Shown: positions 26,097 through 35,863, counted from the first letter of the stretch. The stretch: DNA of 64,000 nucleotides from Algoriphagus marinus (GCF_001936475.1 NZ_MSPQ01000012.1:62001-126000), one strand, 5' to 3'. Numbers and translations: made by a program. Notes: generated from the sequence alone by a model not told the origin.

Positions 26097-27857
26097 TTAT
26101 TTCTTACTGAGTTCCACCCAAAAAGGAAAATAACGCTTACCACCAGCTTCATAAAAAGGGAGTAATTGGCCAATCCCGGATTTGAAAGAAACATTCTTAA
26201 GTTTCAACAGATCAAAATTTTCTTCGGATTGATCTTTAAAAATAATGACCTGATTTCCGAACTCAAGAGTCACTTTGCCTTTAGTCTCCACTGGCTTCAC
26301 AAATTTGAGCGAAATGTCATAAATCCCTTCTTCCATTTTCACATTCCAATATCCATAAGTATCCTCCTGTGCCCAAATCCCGCGCTCTCCCGACGCATCG
26401 TTTCGATTCAGAATAGTGGGGTTTTCTGCGGGATTTCCAACCTCTATCAGTGGCTGATTGATCAAGTTTTCTTCTTGGATCAGTTCATTGTAAATCAGGT
26501 CTAGCTCAGCTTTAAGCGATTGAGCTTTAGTGGCTTCTTTATCTACCAGATTATTTTGTTCGTACGGATCCTGATCCAAATTGAATAATTCAAAACTCCC
26601 ATCTGGCGCATTATAGTCTGTGTTTCCAACCAATTTCCAGCCTTCTTTTTGAATGGCAATATTTTGATAGCGTTCTGGATATTTCCGAGTCCAATAGGAA
26701 AAATAAATTCTCTCATCGGTTGCAGGGGTATTTCCCTCCATCCAAGGAAGCAAACTTCTGCCATCGATTTTCCGGTCTTTTGGCACTTCAAAACCGATCA
26801 AACCCGCCAAAGTAGGCATAATATCTAAATGAGCAGAAAGTGCATCGATATCCCGGTTTCCTTGAAATCGATTTGGATATCGAATCAAAAGTGGAACGCG
26901 CACACCTCCTTGAAAAACATTTCCTTTCAAACCTCGCATTCCCCCGACATAGCGCTGCTGCTGGGGACCATTGTCGGTCATGAAAATCACAATCGTATTT
27001 TCGGCAATGCCAAGTTCTTCCAGTTTCTGAAAAAGCCGATTCAAATTATCATCGATATTTTCCACCATCGCATAGACTTTTCGGGCATCTTCCTTTTGCC
27101 TTTCCGACATGGGATAGAATGGTTTTCCGTCTTCGCCAAAGCCAGCGCTTGGGTCGATATCCTTGTATTTTTGATAATATTCCTCTGGAACTTGAAGCGG
27201 TGTATGAGGAGCGTTAAAGGATAAATAGGTGAAAAAAGGCTGGTCTTTGTTCGCTTCGATAAACTTGATGGCTTCGGAGGCGAAGATTTCTGAGCAATAG
27301 CCAAGGTATTTTTGTTGCTGGTTATTATGCCAAAGCACCGGGTCGAAATAGCTTCGATCCCCTTGAAAAAAAGTAGTGAAATCTCCGACTTGACCCATCC
27401 CTCCAGCTAAATGGATTAGCGATTCATCAAATCCCTGATCGCTGGGGCGCATGGGATAGTTGTCTCCCAAATGCCACTTGCCGAAAATACCGGTTGCATA
27501 ATCTTTGTCTTTCAGTAGTTCTGCAATAGTGATCTCCGAACTTGCCATCATCGCACCGCCATTGTAGGTATCCCGCACTCCGGTTCTTAATGAATACCTT
27601 CCAGTCATCAAGCTCGAGCGAGTAGGGGCACAGACTGGGGAAACATAGTAATTGGTAAATCGGATGCTTTCAGCTGCCAGCGCATCGAGTGTTGGAGTAT
27701 TTACGTGAGGATTTCCAGTGAATCCAAAATCCCCATAGCCCTGATCATCGGTGATGATTAGAATCACATTTGGGCTTTTTTCTTTTTGCTGCGCAAAGCT
27801 TTTAAATCCAAAAAGTGTAAAAGTACCTAGGATGAGAATTCGAAAAGTTTGATTCAT
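26097..27857 (-). CDS. Arylsulfatase, secreted (Cys-type)
   Basis: This 586-residue protein has a signal peptide (FRILILGTFTLFGFKSFAQQ). The metal-binding VILIITDDQGYGDFG (Asp37, Asp38) and the sulfatase signature PVCAPTRSSLMTGR follow, with Cys76 as the residue to be converted to formylglycine. MTDNGPQQQRY carries the further metal ligands. The last ~100 residues form an additional beta-rich domain. It hydrolyses sulfate esters, probably on algal glycans, in the periplasm. The maturase is not in the window. It stands next to the right end of the cassette-like island. Confidence 0.93.
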   Translation of the reverse strand: MNQTFRILILGTFTLFGFKSFAQQKEKSPNVILIITDDQGYGDFGFTGNPHVNTPTLDALAAESIRFTNYYVSPVCAPTRSSLMTGRYSLRTGVRDTYNGGAMMASSEITIAELLKDKDYATGIFGKWHLGDNYPMRPSDQGFDESLIHLAGGMGQVGDFTTFFQGDRSYFDPVLWHNNQQQKYLGYCSEIFASEAIKFIEANKDQPFFTYLSFNAPHTPLQVPEEYYQKYKDIDPSAGFGEDGKPFYPMSERQKEDARKVYAMVENIDDNLNRLFQKLEELGIAENTIVIFMTDNGPQQQRYVGGMRGLKGNVFQGGVRVPLLIRYPNRFQGNRDIDALSAHLDIMPTLAGLIGFEVPKDRKIDGRSLLPWMEGNTPATDERIYFSYWTRKYPERYQNIAIQKEGWKLVGNTDYNAPDGSFELFNLDQDPYEQNNLVDKEATKAQSLKAELDLIYNELIQEENLINQPLIEVGNPAENPTILNRNDASGERGIWAQEDTYGYWNVKMEEGIYDISLKFVKPVETKGKVTLEFGNQVIIFKDQSEENFDLLKLKNVSFKSGIGQLLPFYEAGGKRYFPFWVELSKK

Positions 27858-28105
27858 AAGGCTAAAGTCTGATTGTCTATCAATCTAAAAAAATTATCTG
27901 ATTACCCGCAATTTAACCAGAAGATCAAAAATGAGCTTTGAAAGTGGCGGTTAATCGTCGACCGACCACTGTCCACTGTCCACAGCTGATTTATTGAACT
28001 TCAAACCTTATTTTCTTTGGCTGCTGGTAAGAAAACGGTTATACGGAAAAAAATATACTAGAAAATACGCTAGGAGGTAGCACCCAATTTCGCTTTTCAA
28101 GTCAA

Positions 28106-28945
28106 CTAGCCTTTTGTCAATTCAAAAACAGTGATCTCGGGTCTCACATTAAAACGAATGGGGTACATATGTCCCAGTGCTCGATTGATGTATAAAGTTC
28201 GACCATCCTTCAGGTCAATTTCTCCGGCGGAATAAGCTCGATTTTTTACAGGTAAAATCGGAGGAGGAAGAAAGGGTGCTTTGACTTGGCCTCCATGGGT
28301 ATGTCCCGAAAGAATCCAACCTTGATAATTGTTCCAGACATCCAAATCACAAACATCTGGATTATGGCAAAGCACAATGTTAGCTGCACTTGGATCATGC
28401 ATTGCCATCATTTTCTCAGGCCCGAAATTTAATCCCCAGTAATCATCCATTCCTAAGAAATTGACTCCATCTGATTGTCCGATTCCATTTCTCAAAGGGT
28501 TGATTCCTGCTTTTTCTAGAATCTCACAGGTAGTGGAGGCTACTGTTTCATTTGACCATCCATGCCCGTAATCGTGATTCCCTAAAACTGCAAATGTGCC
28601 AATTTTGCCCAAAACAGCTGATTTTAAAACCTGCTGCAATTGAATGTACTGCTCCTTATTTTCGAATGAAGTAAAATCTCCTGTGTAAACCACAAAATCA
28701 GGCTTGAAGGATTTAGCTAATTCTAGTGATTCGATTATGTAATTCCAGTCAAATCGATTGCCTACATGCATATCAGACACCTGAATCAGTGTTTTTCCAA
28801 TAAGTTCTTGAGGGAGATTTTTAATTGGCATGTTCAACTTCACAAATTCCAGGTTGTAAGGGGCAATCTGCCAAGAATAAATCCCGGTAAGTGCGGCAGT
28901 TGCTCCTAATCCTATACCTGATTTGATAAAGTTTCTACGATTCAT
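28106..28945 (-). CDS. Metallophosphoesterase, Tat-type signal
   Basis: This 279-residue protein starts MNRRNFIKSGIGLGATAALT, a twin-arginine-like signal. Metal-site motifs are LIQVSDMHVG, VVYTGDFTS, VLGNHDYGHG and ILSGHTHGGQV, complete for a dinuclear calcineurin-fold phosphoesterase of the YkuE type. The ATG at 28945 puts RR at residues 3-4. YkuE-like enzymes act outside the cytoplasm on phospholipid or UDP-sugar phosphoesters; the substrate here is open. Confidence 0.9.
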   Translation of the reverse strand: MNRRNFIKSGIGLGATAALTGIYSWQIAPYNLEFVKLNMPIKNLPQELIGKTLIQVSDMHVGNRFDWNYIIESLELAKSFKPDFVVYTGDFTSFENKEQYIQLQQVLKSAVLGKIGTFAVLGNHDYGHGWSNETVASTTCEILEKAGINPLRNGIGQSDGVNFLGMDDYWGLNFGPEKMMAMHDPSAANIVLCHNPDVCDLDVWNNYQGWILSGHTHGGQVKAPFLPPPILPVKNRAYSAGEIDLKDGRTLYINRALGHMYPIRFNVRPEITVFELTKG

Positions 28946-29037
28946 CCAGTTTAAAATAAACTTCAAATTAACAATCTGTATCCCTTTCCAATCTTTTTCT
29001 TGGATGGGTTTCAGATTTTTGAATTTAGCCTTTTCAC

Positions 29038-30171
29038 TTAAAACTCCATCTCATCGGTACTTCTCAGTTGCACATGCTTCCCCATTTTTTTCTGAATAAT
29101 CTTGAAGTGATGAAGATCTTCTTCGGTGATAAGCGAAATGGCTTCTCCAGTGGCTCCAGCACGACCTGTTCGACCGATACGGTGCACATAGTCTTTCGGG
29201 GATCTTGGTAATTCGTAATTGATGACCAAGGGTAAAAATTTGATATCAATTCCTCGGCCAGCGAGGTCTGTTGCAACCAAGATTCGGGTCTTGCCAGATT
29301 TGAATTTCGCCAAAGCTTCAGTTCGTGCACCTTGACTTTTATCCCCATGAAAAGCAATGGCATCGATACCATTTTTATTCAACTTCGTCACCACATTATC
29401 AGCCGTTCGGATAGAGGAAACGAAAATCAGGATTTGAGTCCAGTCACCCGAATTCACCAAATAACGTAGAAAAGGACCTTTTCGCTCTGCAGAGATCCTA
29501 TAGGCATATTGCTCAATCAGGTCGGCATCGATAGTTTCAGGTTCCACAGAGACCTTTATCGGTTCATTCAAAAGAGAGGCGATCATCTCTTCGAGTGTTT
29601 CCTCCATGGTTGCGGAGAAAAGGATGTTTTGCCGCTTTTTTGGGAGTTCTGCTAAAATCTGATCGATCTCCTCTCGGAAACCCATATTCAAGACCTTATC
29701 CATTTCATCCAAAACCAGGATTTCGACTTGATTAAGCTGTAGTGCATTTTGTGAAAGCAAATCCAATAACCTCCCCGGAGTGGCGACAAGAATGTCCGTC
29801 CCGATCAGTTTTTGCATTTGGGGATTGATAGAAACTCCACCATAAACCGCTAGTGTCTTCACTTTTCTACTCAAGAATCTTGAAAAATTATCCGCTACTT
29901 CCGCTACTTGAGCTGCCAACTCCCGGGTAGGAACCAAGACCAAGACTGGGACAGCTCGATGTTTTGTGCCTGGGTTTTTCTGCAAAAACTGAAGAATGGG
30001 TAATATGTAAGCAGCTGTTTTTCCAGAACCAGTTGGGGCGATTCCAAGGAGATCTCTTCCTTTGATCAGAGCAGGAATCGCCTGAATTTGAATCGGGTAG
30101 GGATTGGAATAATTTGCACGTTCGGTGGCGGTAAGTAGCTCTTTGGAAAGGCCTAGTTCGGAAAACTTCAT
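29038..30171 (-). CDS. DEAD-box family RNA helicase
   Basis: This 377-residue helicase consists of the two RecA-like domains with hardly any C-terminal tail. Motifs are APTGSGKTAAYILP (I), VPTRELAAQV (Ia), VATPGRLLDLL (Ib), LVLDEMDKVLNMGF (II), FSATMEE (III) and YVHRIGRTGRAG (VI). Motif II reads DEMD in place of DEAD, which keeps the catalytic Asp-Glu and final Asp. It probably remodels RNA or ribosome assembly intermediates. It is divergent from the dehydrogenase lipoprotein at 30477. Confidence 0.93.
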   Translation of the reverse strand: MKFSELGLSKELLTATERANYSNPYPIQIQAIPALIKGRDLLGIAPTGSGKTAAYILPILQFLQKNPGTKHRAVPVLVLVPTRELAAQVAEVADNFSRFLSRKVKTLAVYGGVSINPQMQKLIGTDILVATPGRLLDLLSQNALQLNQVEILVLDEMDKVLNMGFREEIDQILAELPKKRQNILFSATMEETLEEMIASLLNEPIKVSVEPETIDADLIEQYAYRISAERKGPFLRYLVNSGDWTQILIFVSSIRTADNVVTKLNKNGIDAIAFHGDKSQGARTEALAKFKSGKTRILVATDLAGRGIDIKFLPLVINYELPRSPKDYVHRIGRTGRAGATGEAISLITEEDLHHFKIIQKKMGKHVQLRSTDEMEF

Positions 30172-30270
30172 GAATCAAAGTTACTTCAATTGTGAAATAC
30201 TATGGAAATAAAGTTGAAATACGGTAGAAATAGATCTCGCTGCGCTCGATGAAATATTGGATTTTAGTCC

Positions 30271-30316
30271 TATTTCGCGAAGCCTATTTCGCCGAAGGTC
30301 TATTTCAGCGAAGCTG
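30271..30316. repeat. Three short tandem imperfect repeats
   Basis: TATTTCGCGAAGCC, TATTTCGCCGAAGGTC and TATTTCAGCGAAGCTG follow one another without gaps, and a degenerate fourth TATTTAATAATTTC follows. Each has a small TTCG..CGAA palindrome. They lie in the 305-bp region between two divergent genes, which otherwise shows no gene. Confidence 0.7.
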
Positions 30317-30476
30317 TATTTAATAATTTCATTTTTCCACTCATCCAAAATCTACCTTTAAACCTCATACATTTTTGTCAATCAGCGGAATAAAAGCCAA
30401 ATTAGAAGTTGCTGAATGGTTTTTTGAATTGAAGAAAACTTTTAATCAGCAACTAAACCCAAAATATGCTATTGCA

Positions 30477-33023
30477 ATGCACTTCAGAAGCATTCTTTTA
30501 TTACCCTTCCTAATCTTAGCTTTTTCTTGTAGCAAAAAAGGACCGATCCCGGAAACTGCGGATTCTCCGGCTCGAACTGCAGCAGAGGAAATGGAGACCT
30601 TTCAGATCGAGCCGGGATTCAAAGTGATGCTGGTAGCTGCTGAACCCCTTATCGAAGATCCTGTTTTGATTCAGTTTGATGAAAATGGCAGACTTTGGGT
30701 AGTGGAAATGCGAGGCTACATGACCGATCTTGAAGGTAGTGAAGAAGATCAACCCATTGGCCGAATTTCGATTTTGGAGGATGAGAATGGGGATGGAGAA
30801 ATGGATAAAAGGACCATTTACCTCGATAATCTGGTGATGCCAAGAGCTATTGGGTTTATAAAAGGGGGAGCTTTGGTGGCTGAGAATAATTCACTTTGGG
30901 TGACGCAGGACACAGACGGCGACCTAAAGGCTGATACCAAGATTTTGTTGGATTCTACTTACGCTTCGAATGGAGTTCCGGAGCATTCGGATAATGGTTT
31001 TGTGCGGAATGTGGATAATTGGTATTACAGTGCTAAGTCCAGACTTCGGTATCGAACAGACGGGGAAAATTGGATTCGGGATAGCACTGAGTTCCGTGGT
31101 CAATGGGGGATTTCGCAGGATGATCAGGGCCGCCTGATCTATAATTACAATTGGTCGCAGCTTCACGGAGATTTAGTTCCTCCAAATTACCTCTCGCGAA
31201 ATCCTAATCATGAGCCTTCGACAGGAATCGATCATGGCTTGACCATAGATCGAAAGATTTTCCCTATTCGAAGTAATCCAGCCATCAATCGAGGATACAT
31301 TCCAGGAACTTTGACTGAAGACGGGAAATTGTTGGAGTTTACTTCTGCTTGCTCACCAACTGTCAATCGAAGTCATCTTTTTCCTTCGGAATACTTTGGG
31401 AATATTTTCGTCATGGAAAATGCCGGAAATATAGTCAAGCGAAACGTGGTCAATCAGAATGGAATCCTCTTAGAGGCTCATGATCCAAATTCTGGACGCG
31501 AATTTATGGCTTCGACCGATGAGCGTTTTAGACCAGTGCATGGGACAATGGGCCCCGATGGAGCACTTTATATAGCCGATATGTATCGTGGAGTTGTGCA
31601 ACACAGTTCCTATATGACACCTTATTTGAAGGAGCAAACTCTCGAGCGGGGATTGGAATTGCCAGTGCATTTGGGTAGAATTTGGCGAATCGTTCCAGAA
31701 GATTGGAAGCCAGAACCTTTTCCAAAACTTGCTAATGAAAGTAATTCAGAACTCATTTCTCGACTTTCGAATCCAGATGGTTGGCATCGGGACATGGCTC
31801 AGCGAATTTTGGTGGAGCGAAATGATCCGACTACAATTCCGGAATTAATGAATCTCGCAAAATCCGGAGATTCTGAACTGGGAAGATTTCATGCCCTCTG
31901 GACACTGGAGGGAATGAATGGGTTGGATGCTGACTTACTTTTTGAAACGCTGGAGGACCAAAATCCTTTGTTGAAAAACACCTCCCTTCGCTTGTTGGAG
32001 ACTTTCGCCAAGGGCAATCCAGAGACTAAACTAAAACTGGAATCCAAAATGATTGAGCTGGCTAAAACCAAAGATGTGACCACAGCTTTGCAATTGGCCT
32101 TAAGCAGCGCGGCAATTGGAGAAGTAACTGCTGGGCAGGTTTTAGAAATAGTGCTAAACTCTTTTGGAGATCAAGCTTTGATTCAAGATGCAGTGATGAG
32201 TAGTCTCACCGATCGGGAATATGGTTTTTTAGCTAGACTTTGGACTGCCCCAGATTGGGAAAACACAGCTCAAAGCAAGGAGATTTTTCTGGAGACTTTG
32301 ACTTCATCGATTATGAAACGAGGAGATTCTCAGGAAATCAAATCGCTTTTGGCGATGGTCCAGGGAAAAGATTCAGAAATGAACTGGAAGCAACAAACGG
32401 TTTTAATCGGTATGGCTATCCAAGCTGGGAATGCTCAAAATCAAAAGCCTGTTACACTTGCTAGTGAGCCAGCTATTTTCAAGCAGGCTAATCTGCCTAT
32501 CGATCAGAACAAACTGGAAATGCTAAAAAGACGCTTTAGCTGGCCTGGTTTTGTGCCAAGTGAAATTATCATTACAGCTAGCTCTCTGGATGAAAAAGCA
32601 CAGATCCAATTTGCCGAAGGCCGTAAGAAGTACCTCGTGAGTTGTGCTGGTTGCCATGGTTCGAATGGTAAGGGAGTTCCCCGGATGGCTCCACCTCTTG
32701 TGGCTTCGGATTGGGTATTAGGCGATGAAAAAAGACTTGCCTTGATTATCCTTCACGGGATAGAAGGACCGATTGAAGTAGCTGGTAAGAAGTATGATGC
32801 GCCGGAGATTTTACCGGTAATGCCTTCACATTCCACGATGGATGATGAAAGTATCGCAGCCATTTTGACTTATGTTAGAAATGAATGGGGAAATCAAGCT
32901 CCTGCGATCACACGTGGCTTAGTTGGTGGAACTCGACATACTTCACAGGGAAGAGTTTATCCTTGGAGTCCAGCCGAATTGAATAAACATATCGAGTCGC
33001 TTCCACCTCCAAAAACTGATTAA
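30477..33023 (+). CDS. PVC-type dehydrogenase lipoprotein with C-terminal cytochrome c
   Basis: This 848-residue protein has a lipobox (RSILLLPFLILAFSCSKK). A beta-propeller dehydrogenase-like domain spans about 30-400 (QFDENGRLWVVEMRGYM, ISILEDENGDGEMDKRTIYL, GALYIADMYRG), HEAT-like helical repeats about 440-640, and a cytochrome c domain has heme motif CAGCH at 723-727 and a later Met (VMPSHSTMDDESI). The architecture matches the membrane-bound dehydrogenase/PVC-type heme proteins, which pass electrons from a sugar or polyol to the respiratory chain. The ATG at 30477 places the signal peptide at the start. It leads a co-oriented set with a TIM-barrel gene and an SDR. Confidence 0.85.
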   Translation: MHFRSILLLPFLILAFSCSKKGPIPETADSPARTAAEEMETFQIEPGFKVMLVAAEPLIEDPVLIQFDENGRLWVVEMRGYMTDLEGSEEDQPIGRISILEDENGDGEMDKRTIYLDNLVMPRAIGFIKGGALVAENNSLWVTQDTDGDLKADTKILLDSTYASNGVPEHSDNGFVRNVDNWYYSAKSRLRYRTDGENWIRDSTEFRGQWGISQDDQGRLIYNYNWSQLHGDLVPPNYLSRNPNHEPSTGIDHGLTIDRKIFPIRSNPAINRGYIPGTLTEDGKLLEFTSACSPTVNRSHLFPSEYFGNIFVMENAGNIVKRNVVNQNGILLEAHDPNSGREFMASTDERFRPVHGTMGPDGALYIADMYRGVVQHSSYMTPYLKEQTLERGLELPVHLGRIWRIVPEDWKPEPFPKLANESNSELISRLSNPDGWHRDMAQRILVERNDPTTIPELMNLAKSGDSELGRFHALWTLEGMNGLDADLLFETLEDQNPLLKNTSLRLLETFAKGNPETKLKLESKMIELAKTKDVTTALQLALSSAAIGEVTAGQVLEIVLNSFGDQALIQDAVMSSLTDREYGFLARLWTAPDWENTAQSKEIFLETLTSSIMKRGDSQEIKSLLAMVQGKDSEMNWKQQTVLIGMAIQAGNAQNQKPVTLASEPAIFKQANLPIDQNKLEMLKRRFSWPGFVPSEIIITASSLDEKAQIQFAEGRKKYLVSCAGCHGSNGKGVPRMAPPLVASDWVLGDEKRLALIILHGIEGPIEVAGKKYDAPEILPVMPSHSTMDDESIAAILTYVRNEWGNQAPAITRGLVGGTRHTSQGRVYPWSPAELNKHIESLPPPKTD

Positions 33024-33055
33024 ACTATTTCACCCAAAACCTAGCCCCATTGAAC

Positions 33056-34132
33056 ATGAAGACAAATAGAATTCAGGAAGACCGAAGGAGTTTTTTGAAA
33101 ACTTCAGGACTTGGATTAGCCGCTTTGGCATTTCCATTCCAACTGTTGCCAGAATATTTGAAGGATGTCCCAATGGGAATTGTCGTTCATTCTTATGGGA
33201 CGAGATGGCATTCGAAAGTCGAAAGCTCAAGCTATCCGGGATTTCAGGATGCGCTGGATTTAATGGCGCATTGCCACCAGATCGGAGCTGGGGGAATTCA
33301 GGTTGGAGTGAATGGTTGGGCAGTTGACTTTGCTAAAAAAGTGAGGGATCAGCGCGAAAACATGGGGATGTATCTGGAGGGAAGCATTGGGCTTCCAAAG
33401 TCTTCATCGGAAGTTGCTGCTTTTGAAACGGAAGTTAGAGCGGCCAAAGAAGCAGGTGCCACAATCCTTCGAACGGTTTGTCTTTCTGGTCGTCGGTATG
33501 AAAATTTTCACTCGGCTCAGGAGTTTCAGGCCTTCAAAACTCAAGCCTTGCAATCCATTCATTTAGCGATTCCCATTGTAGAAAAGCATAAAATGAAACT
33601 TGCGGTCGAAAATCACAAGGATTGGAAAGCTGCTGAACTAGCCGCAATCATTCGTGATATTGACAGCGAATGGCTGGGAGTAACCTTGGATTTTGGGAAT
33701 AATGTTTCATTGCTTGAAGATCCGATGGAAGTGATCCGGACTTTGGCTCCGCTTGCTTTTTCGACACATATTAAAGACATGGGCGTGAAAAAATATACGG
33801 ATGGCTTTTTGCTTTCTGAAGTTCCGCTTGGTCAAGGAATCGTGAATGTGAAAGAAGGGGTAAAGCTTTGCCGAAAATACAATCCAGCCATCACTTTTAG
33901 CTTGGAAATGATCACTCGGGACCCTTTGAAAATCCCCTGTATGAAAGATGATTACTGGGCTACTTTTGAAGAAATGAAAGGAGAAGATTTCGAAAAAACC
34001 ATGGCAATGGTTGAAAAGCACGTATTCAAATCCGATCTTCCAAGTACAAGCAATCTTGATCCGGAGGGAAGATTGGCTTTTGAGGAAACGAATGTGCTGG
34101 AGTGCTTGAAGGTCTCGCGAAAAATAATTTAG
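33056..34132 (+). CDS. Sugar phosphate isomerase/epimerase family protein, Tat-type signal
   Basis: This 358-residue protein begins with a Tat-like segment EDRRSFLKTSGLGLAALAFP and continues as a xylose-isomerase-like TIM barrel: GAGGIQVGVNGWAVDFAKK, KLAVENHKDWKAAELA (metal-binding Glu), WLGVTLDFGNNVSLLED and STHIKDMGVKKYT. It should isomerise or epimerise a sugar or keto-sugar in the periplasm. The ATG at 33056 is chosen over a TTG two codons upstream. It follows the cytochrome lipoprotein by about 30 bp and is probably in the same transcript. Confidence 0.85.
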   Translation: MKTNRIQEDRRSFLKTSGLGLAALAFPFQLLPEYLKDVPMGIVVHSYGTRWHSKVESSSYPGFQDALDLMAHCHQIGAGGIQVGVNGWAVDFAKKVRDQRENMGMYLEGSIGLPKSSSEVAAFETEVRAAKEAGATILRTVCLSGRRYENFHSAQEFQAFKTQALQSIHLAIPIVEKHKMKLAVENHKDWKAAELAAIIRDIDSEWLGVTLDFGNNVSLLEDPMEVIRTLAPLAFSTHIKDMGVKKYTDGFLLSEVPLGQGIVNVKEGVKLCRKYNPAITFSLEMITRDPLKIPCMKDDYWATFEEMKGEDFEKTMAMVEKHVFKSDLPSTSNLDPEGRLAFEETNVLECLKVSRKII

Positions 34133-34325
34133 TGTATTACAAGGAATTAAGTACACAGTACCATGTTTTTGAGATAAGAGATTGAGAGAATAAAAGATTA
34201 AAAAATCAAATCGAGAAGAGAAATACGAACAGATTGCTTCGGATTTGAATGATTTTCTAAAAGTTTAGAAGGTTATTTAATCCTTCCAAAAGCGACAACC
34301 GACAACCGAAAACCTAGAAAAAACC

Positions 34326-35123
34326 ATGAATCAAGCAACAGATTTCACCCAATTACCAGGAGTAAAACTTTTCAATCTAAGCGGACAAGCTGCCATCATC
34401 ACCGGAGGTTCCAAAGGCCTAGGCCAGGCAATGGCTGCAGGATTAGCATCTGCGGGAAGCAATATCATGCTCGTGAGCAGAACGCTGGAAGAAGGGGAAG
34501 CCGCTGCTGCTGAAATTGAGAAAGAATATGGTGTGAAAGCGATTGCCTTTGCAGGAGATGTGACAGATCAGGCCAAAATGGAAGAAATGGCAAAATTGGC
34601 TTTTGATACGTTTGGCAGGATCGATACCCTGATCAATTCTGCGGGAATCAATATCCGTGGGGCAATTGATGAGTTGACTTATGAAGACTTTGATAAAGTC
34701 ATGAAGATTAATGTCAATGGAACTTGGCTCGCTTGTAAAGCTGTAACTCCTTTTATGAAGAAAGCTGGCAAAGGGGCCATTATCAATTTGGCTAGTACCC
34801 TTGGTCTGGTAGGATTGGCTAATCGAACCCCCTATACTTCCAGTAAAGGCGCGGTCGTACAAATGACCCGAGGTTTGGCTTTGGAATTGGCACCTTTTGG
34901 AATTACTGTAAATGCGATCTGTCCAGGTCCATTTTTAACTGAAATGAATCTCCCAATAGCTGATACAGAAGAAGGTAAGAAGTTTATTATCGGTGCTACT
35001 GCTTTGGGACGTTGGGGTAAACTTGCGGAGATTCAAGGCGCTGCGATATTCTTAGCTTCACCTGCCGGCACTTATATGGTGGGTTCTATGCTGACCGTGG
35101 ATGGTGGTTGGACTGCGAGGTAG
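34326..35123 (+). CDS. SDR family oxidoreductase
   Basis: At 265 residues this is a classical short-chain dehydrogenase. It has the cofactor motif ITGGSKGLGQAMA (TGxxxGxG), the NSAG motif INSAGINIRG, the active-site Ser in INLASTLGLV and YTSSKGA (YxxxK). The end VGSMLTVDGGWTAR is typical of gluconate/3-oxoacyl-type SDRs. The role is likely oxidation of a sugar or sugar acid, in line with the preceding genes, but the 193-bp gap allows separate expression. Confidence 0.92.
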   Translation: MNQATDFTQLPGVKLFNLSGQAAIITGGSKGLGQAMAAGLASAGSNIMLVSRTLEEGEAAAAEIEKEYGVKAIAFAGDVTDQAKMEEMAKLAFDTFGRIDTLINSAGINIRGAIDELTYEDFDKVMKINVNGTWLACKAVTPFMKKAGKGAIINLASTLGLVGLANRTPYTSSKGAVVQMTRGLALELAPFGITVNAICPGPFLTEMNLPIADTEEGKKFIIGATALGRWGKLAEIQGAAIFLASPAGTYMVGSMLTVDGGWTAR

Positions 35124-35261
35124 GGAATCCCTTTGGATTTTAAGTTCTACTTCTACTTTTCAAGTAAAAAAAAAGTCATTAATTATTCAGTCCTTATTCT
35201 CCTATTTCAGAATTTAAACTGGTATTCTGAATTAAAGAGTATGAAAAATGAATAGAGTGAA

Positions 35262-35558
35262 TCACCCTAGGTCAATAAGCTTCGATCCATGTATTATGCG
35301 CAGAATATCGATTCTATTGGAGTTTAGAATTAGGTATACTATCCTATATTTTCCTTGAAAAATCTCTCGTATTGAACTTTCCCGAAACTCGGGAACTATC
35401 CTACCAATTTCAGGATGATCGTAAAGAAGTTCTATTTTCCGAAAGATTTTTTCCGTAAAACTTCTTCCAATACTGGGTGAACTTTTAAATAGATATGATT
35501 CGATCTCTTGGATATCAGAGTAGGCTAATTCGGTAATCCTTATTTCTAGGATTGCCAT
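35262..35558 (-). CDS. ParE/RelE family toxin
   Basis: This 98-residue protein has the ParE fold pattern ITELAYSDIQEIESYLFKSS, LYDHPEIGRIVPEFRESSIR and IFQGKYRIVYLILNSNRIDI, ending in RIIHGSKLIDL. ParE toxins poison DNA gyrase; RelE-type toxins cut mRNA on the ribosome. The strong EIGRIVPEF and YRIVY motifs favour ParE. It overlaps the upstream antitoxin gene by 13 bp. Confidence 0.88.
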   Translation of the reverse strand: MAILEIRITELAYSDIQEIESYLFKSSPSIGRSFTEKIFRKIELLYDHPEIGRIVPEFRESSIREIFQGKYRIVYLILNSNRIDILRIIHGSKLIDLG

Positions 35559-35728
35559 TTCTTGCTTAATTTTTCTTTTGCTTCTTCTAAAGACAAGGTT
35601 CGATCTAGTTTGGAGTCTATCAAACCTTCTTCTACTTGTTGAATAAACAGTAGTTTTTCGACTAATTCTTCCATATCGAAGTCTTCTGGAAGTTTCTCTA
35701 AGGTCTCAAGTACTTTACGCTTTTTCAT
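35546..35728 (-). CDS. Small antitoxin of the ParE-type toxin
   Basis: This 60-residue charged, helical protein is MKKRKVLETLEKLPEDFDME and continues ELVEKLLFIQQVEEGL, ending EEAKEKLSKKWQS. No classical DNA-binding domain is visible; it resembles short type II antitoxins that wrap their toxin with helices. It is upstream of the toxin with a 13-bp overlap, the usual order for such a pair. Confidence 0.82.
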   Translation of the reverse strand: MKKRKVLETLEKLPEDFDMEELVEKLLFIQQVEEGLIDSKLDRTLSLEEAKEKLSKKWQS

Positions 35729-35863
35729 TTTTAGCTGAAGTTAATCGAAAATCAGTATGAAGTAATTTAGGCAATTCGTCATGGGGATACTTCAAATTGA
35801 TGGATCATTGTTATGAATTTATTCTCTTTTTTAATAAATCACCAGCGTTGGAAATAAGTTTCC

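Noticed and set aside
35206..35231. Hairpin TTCAGAAT/ATTCTGAA after the SDR gene
   Set aside because: No T-run follows on either strand, so it was not called a terminator.
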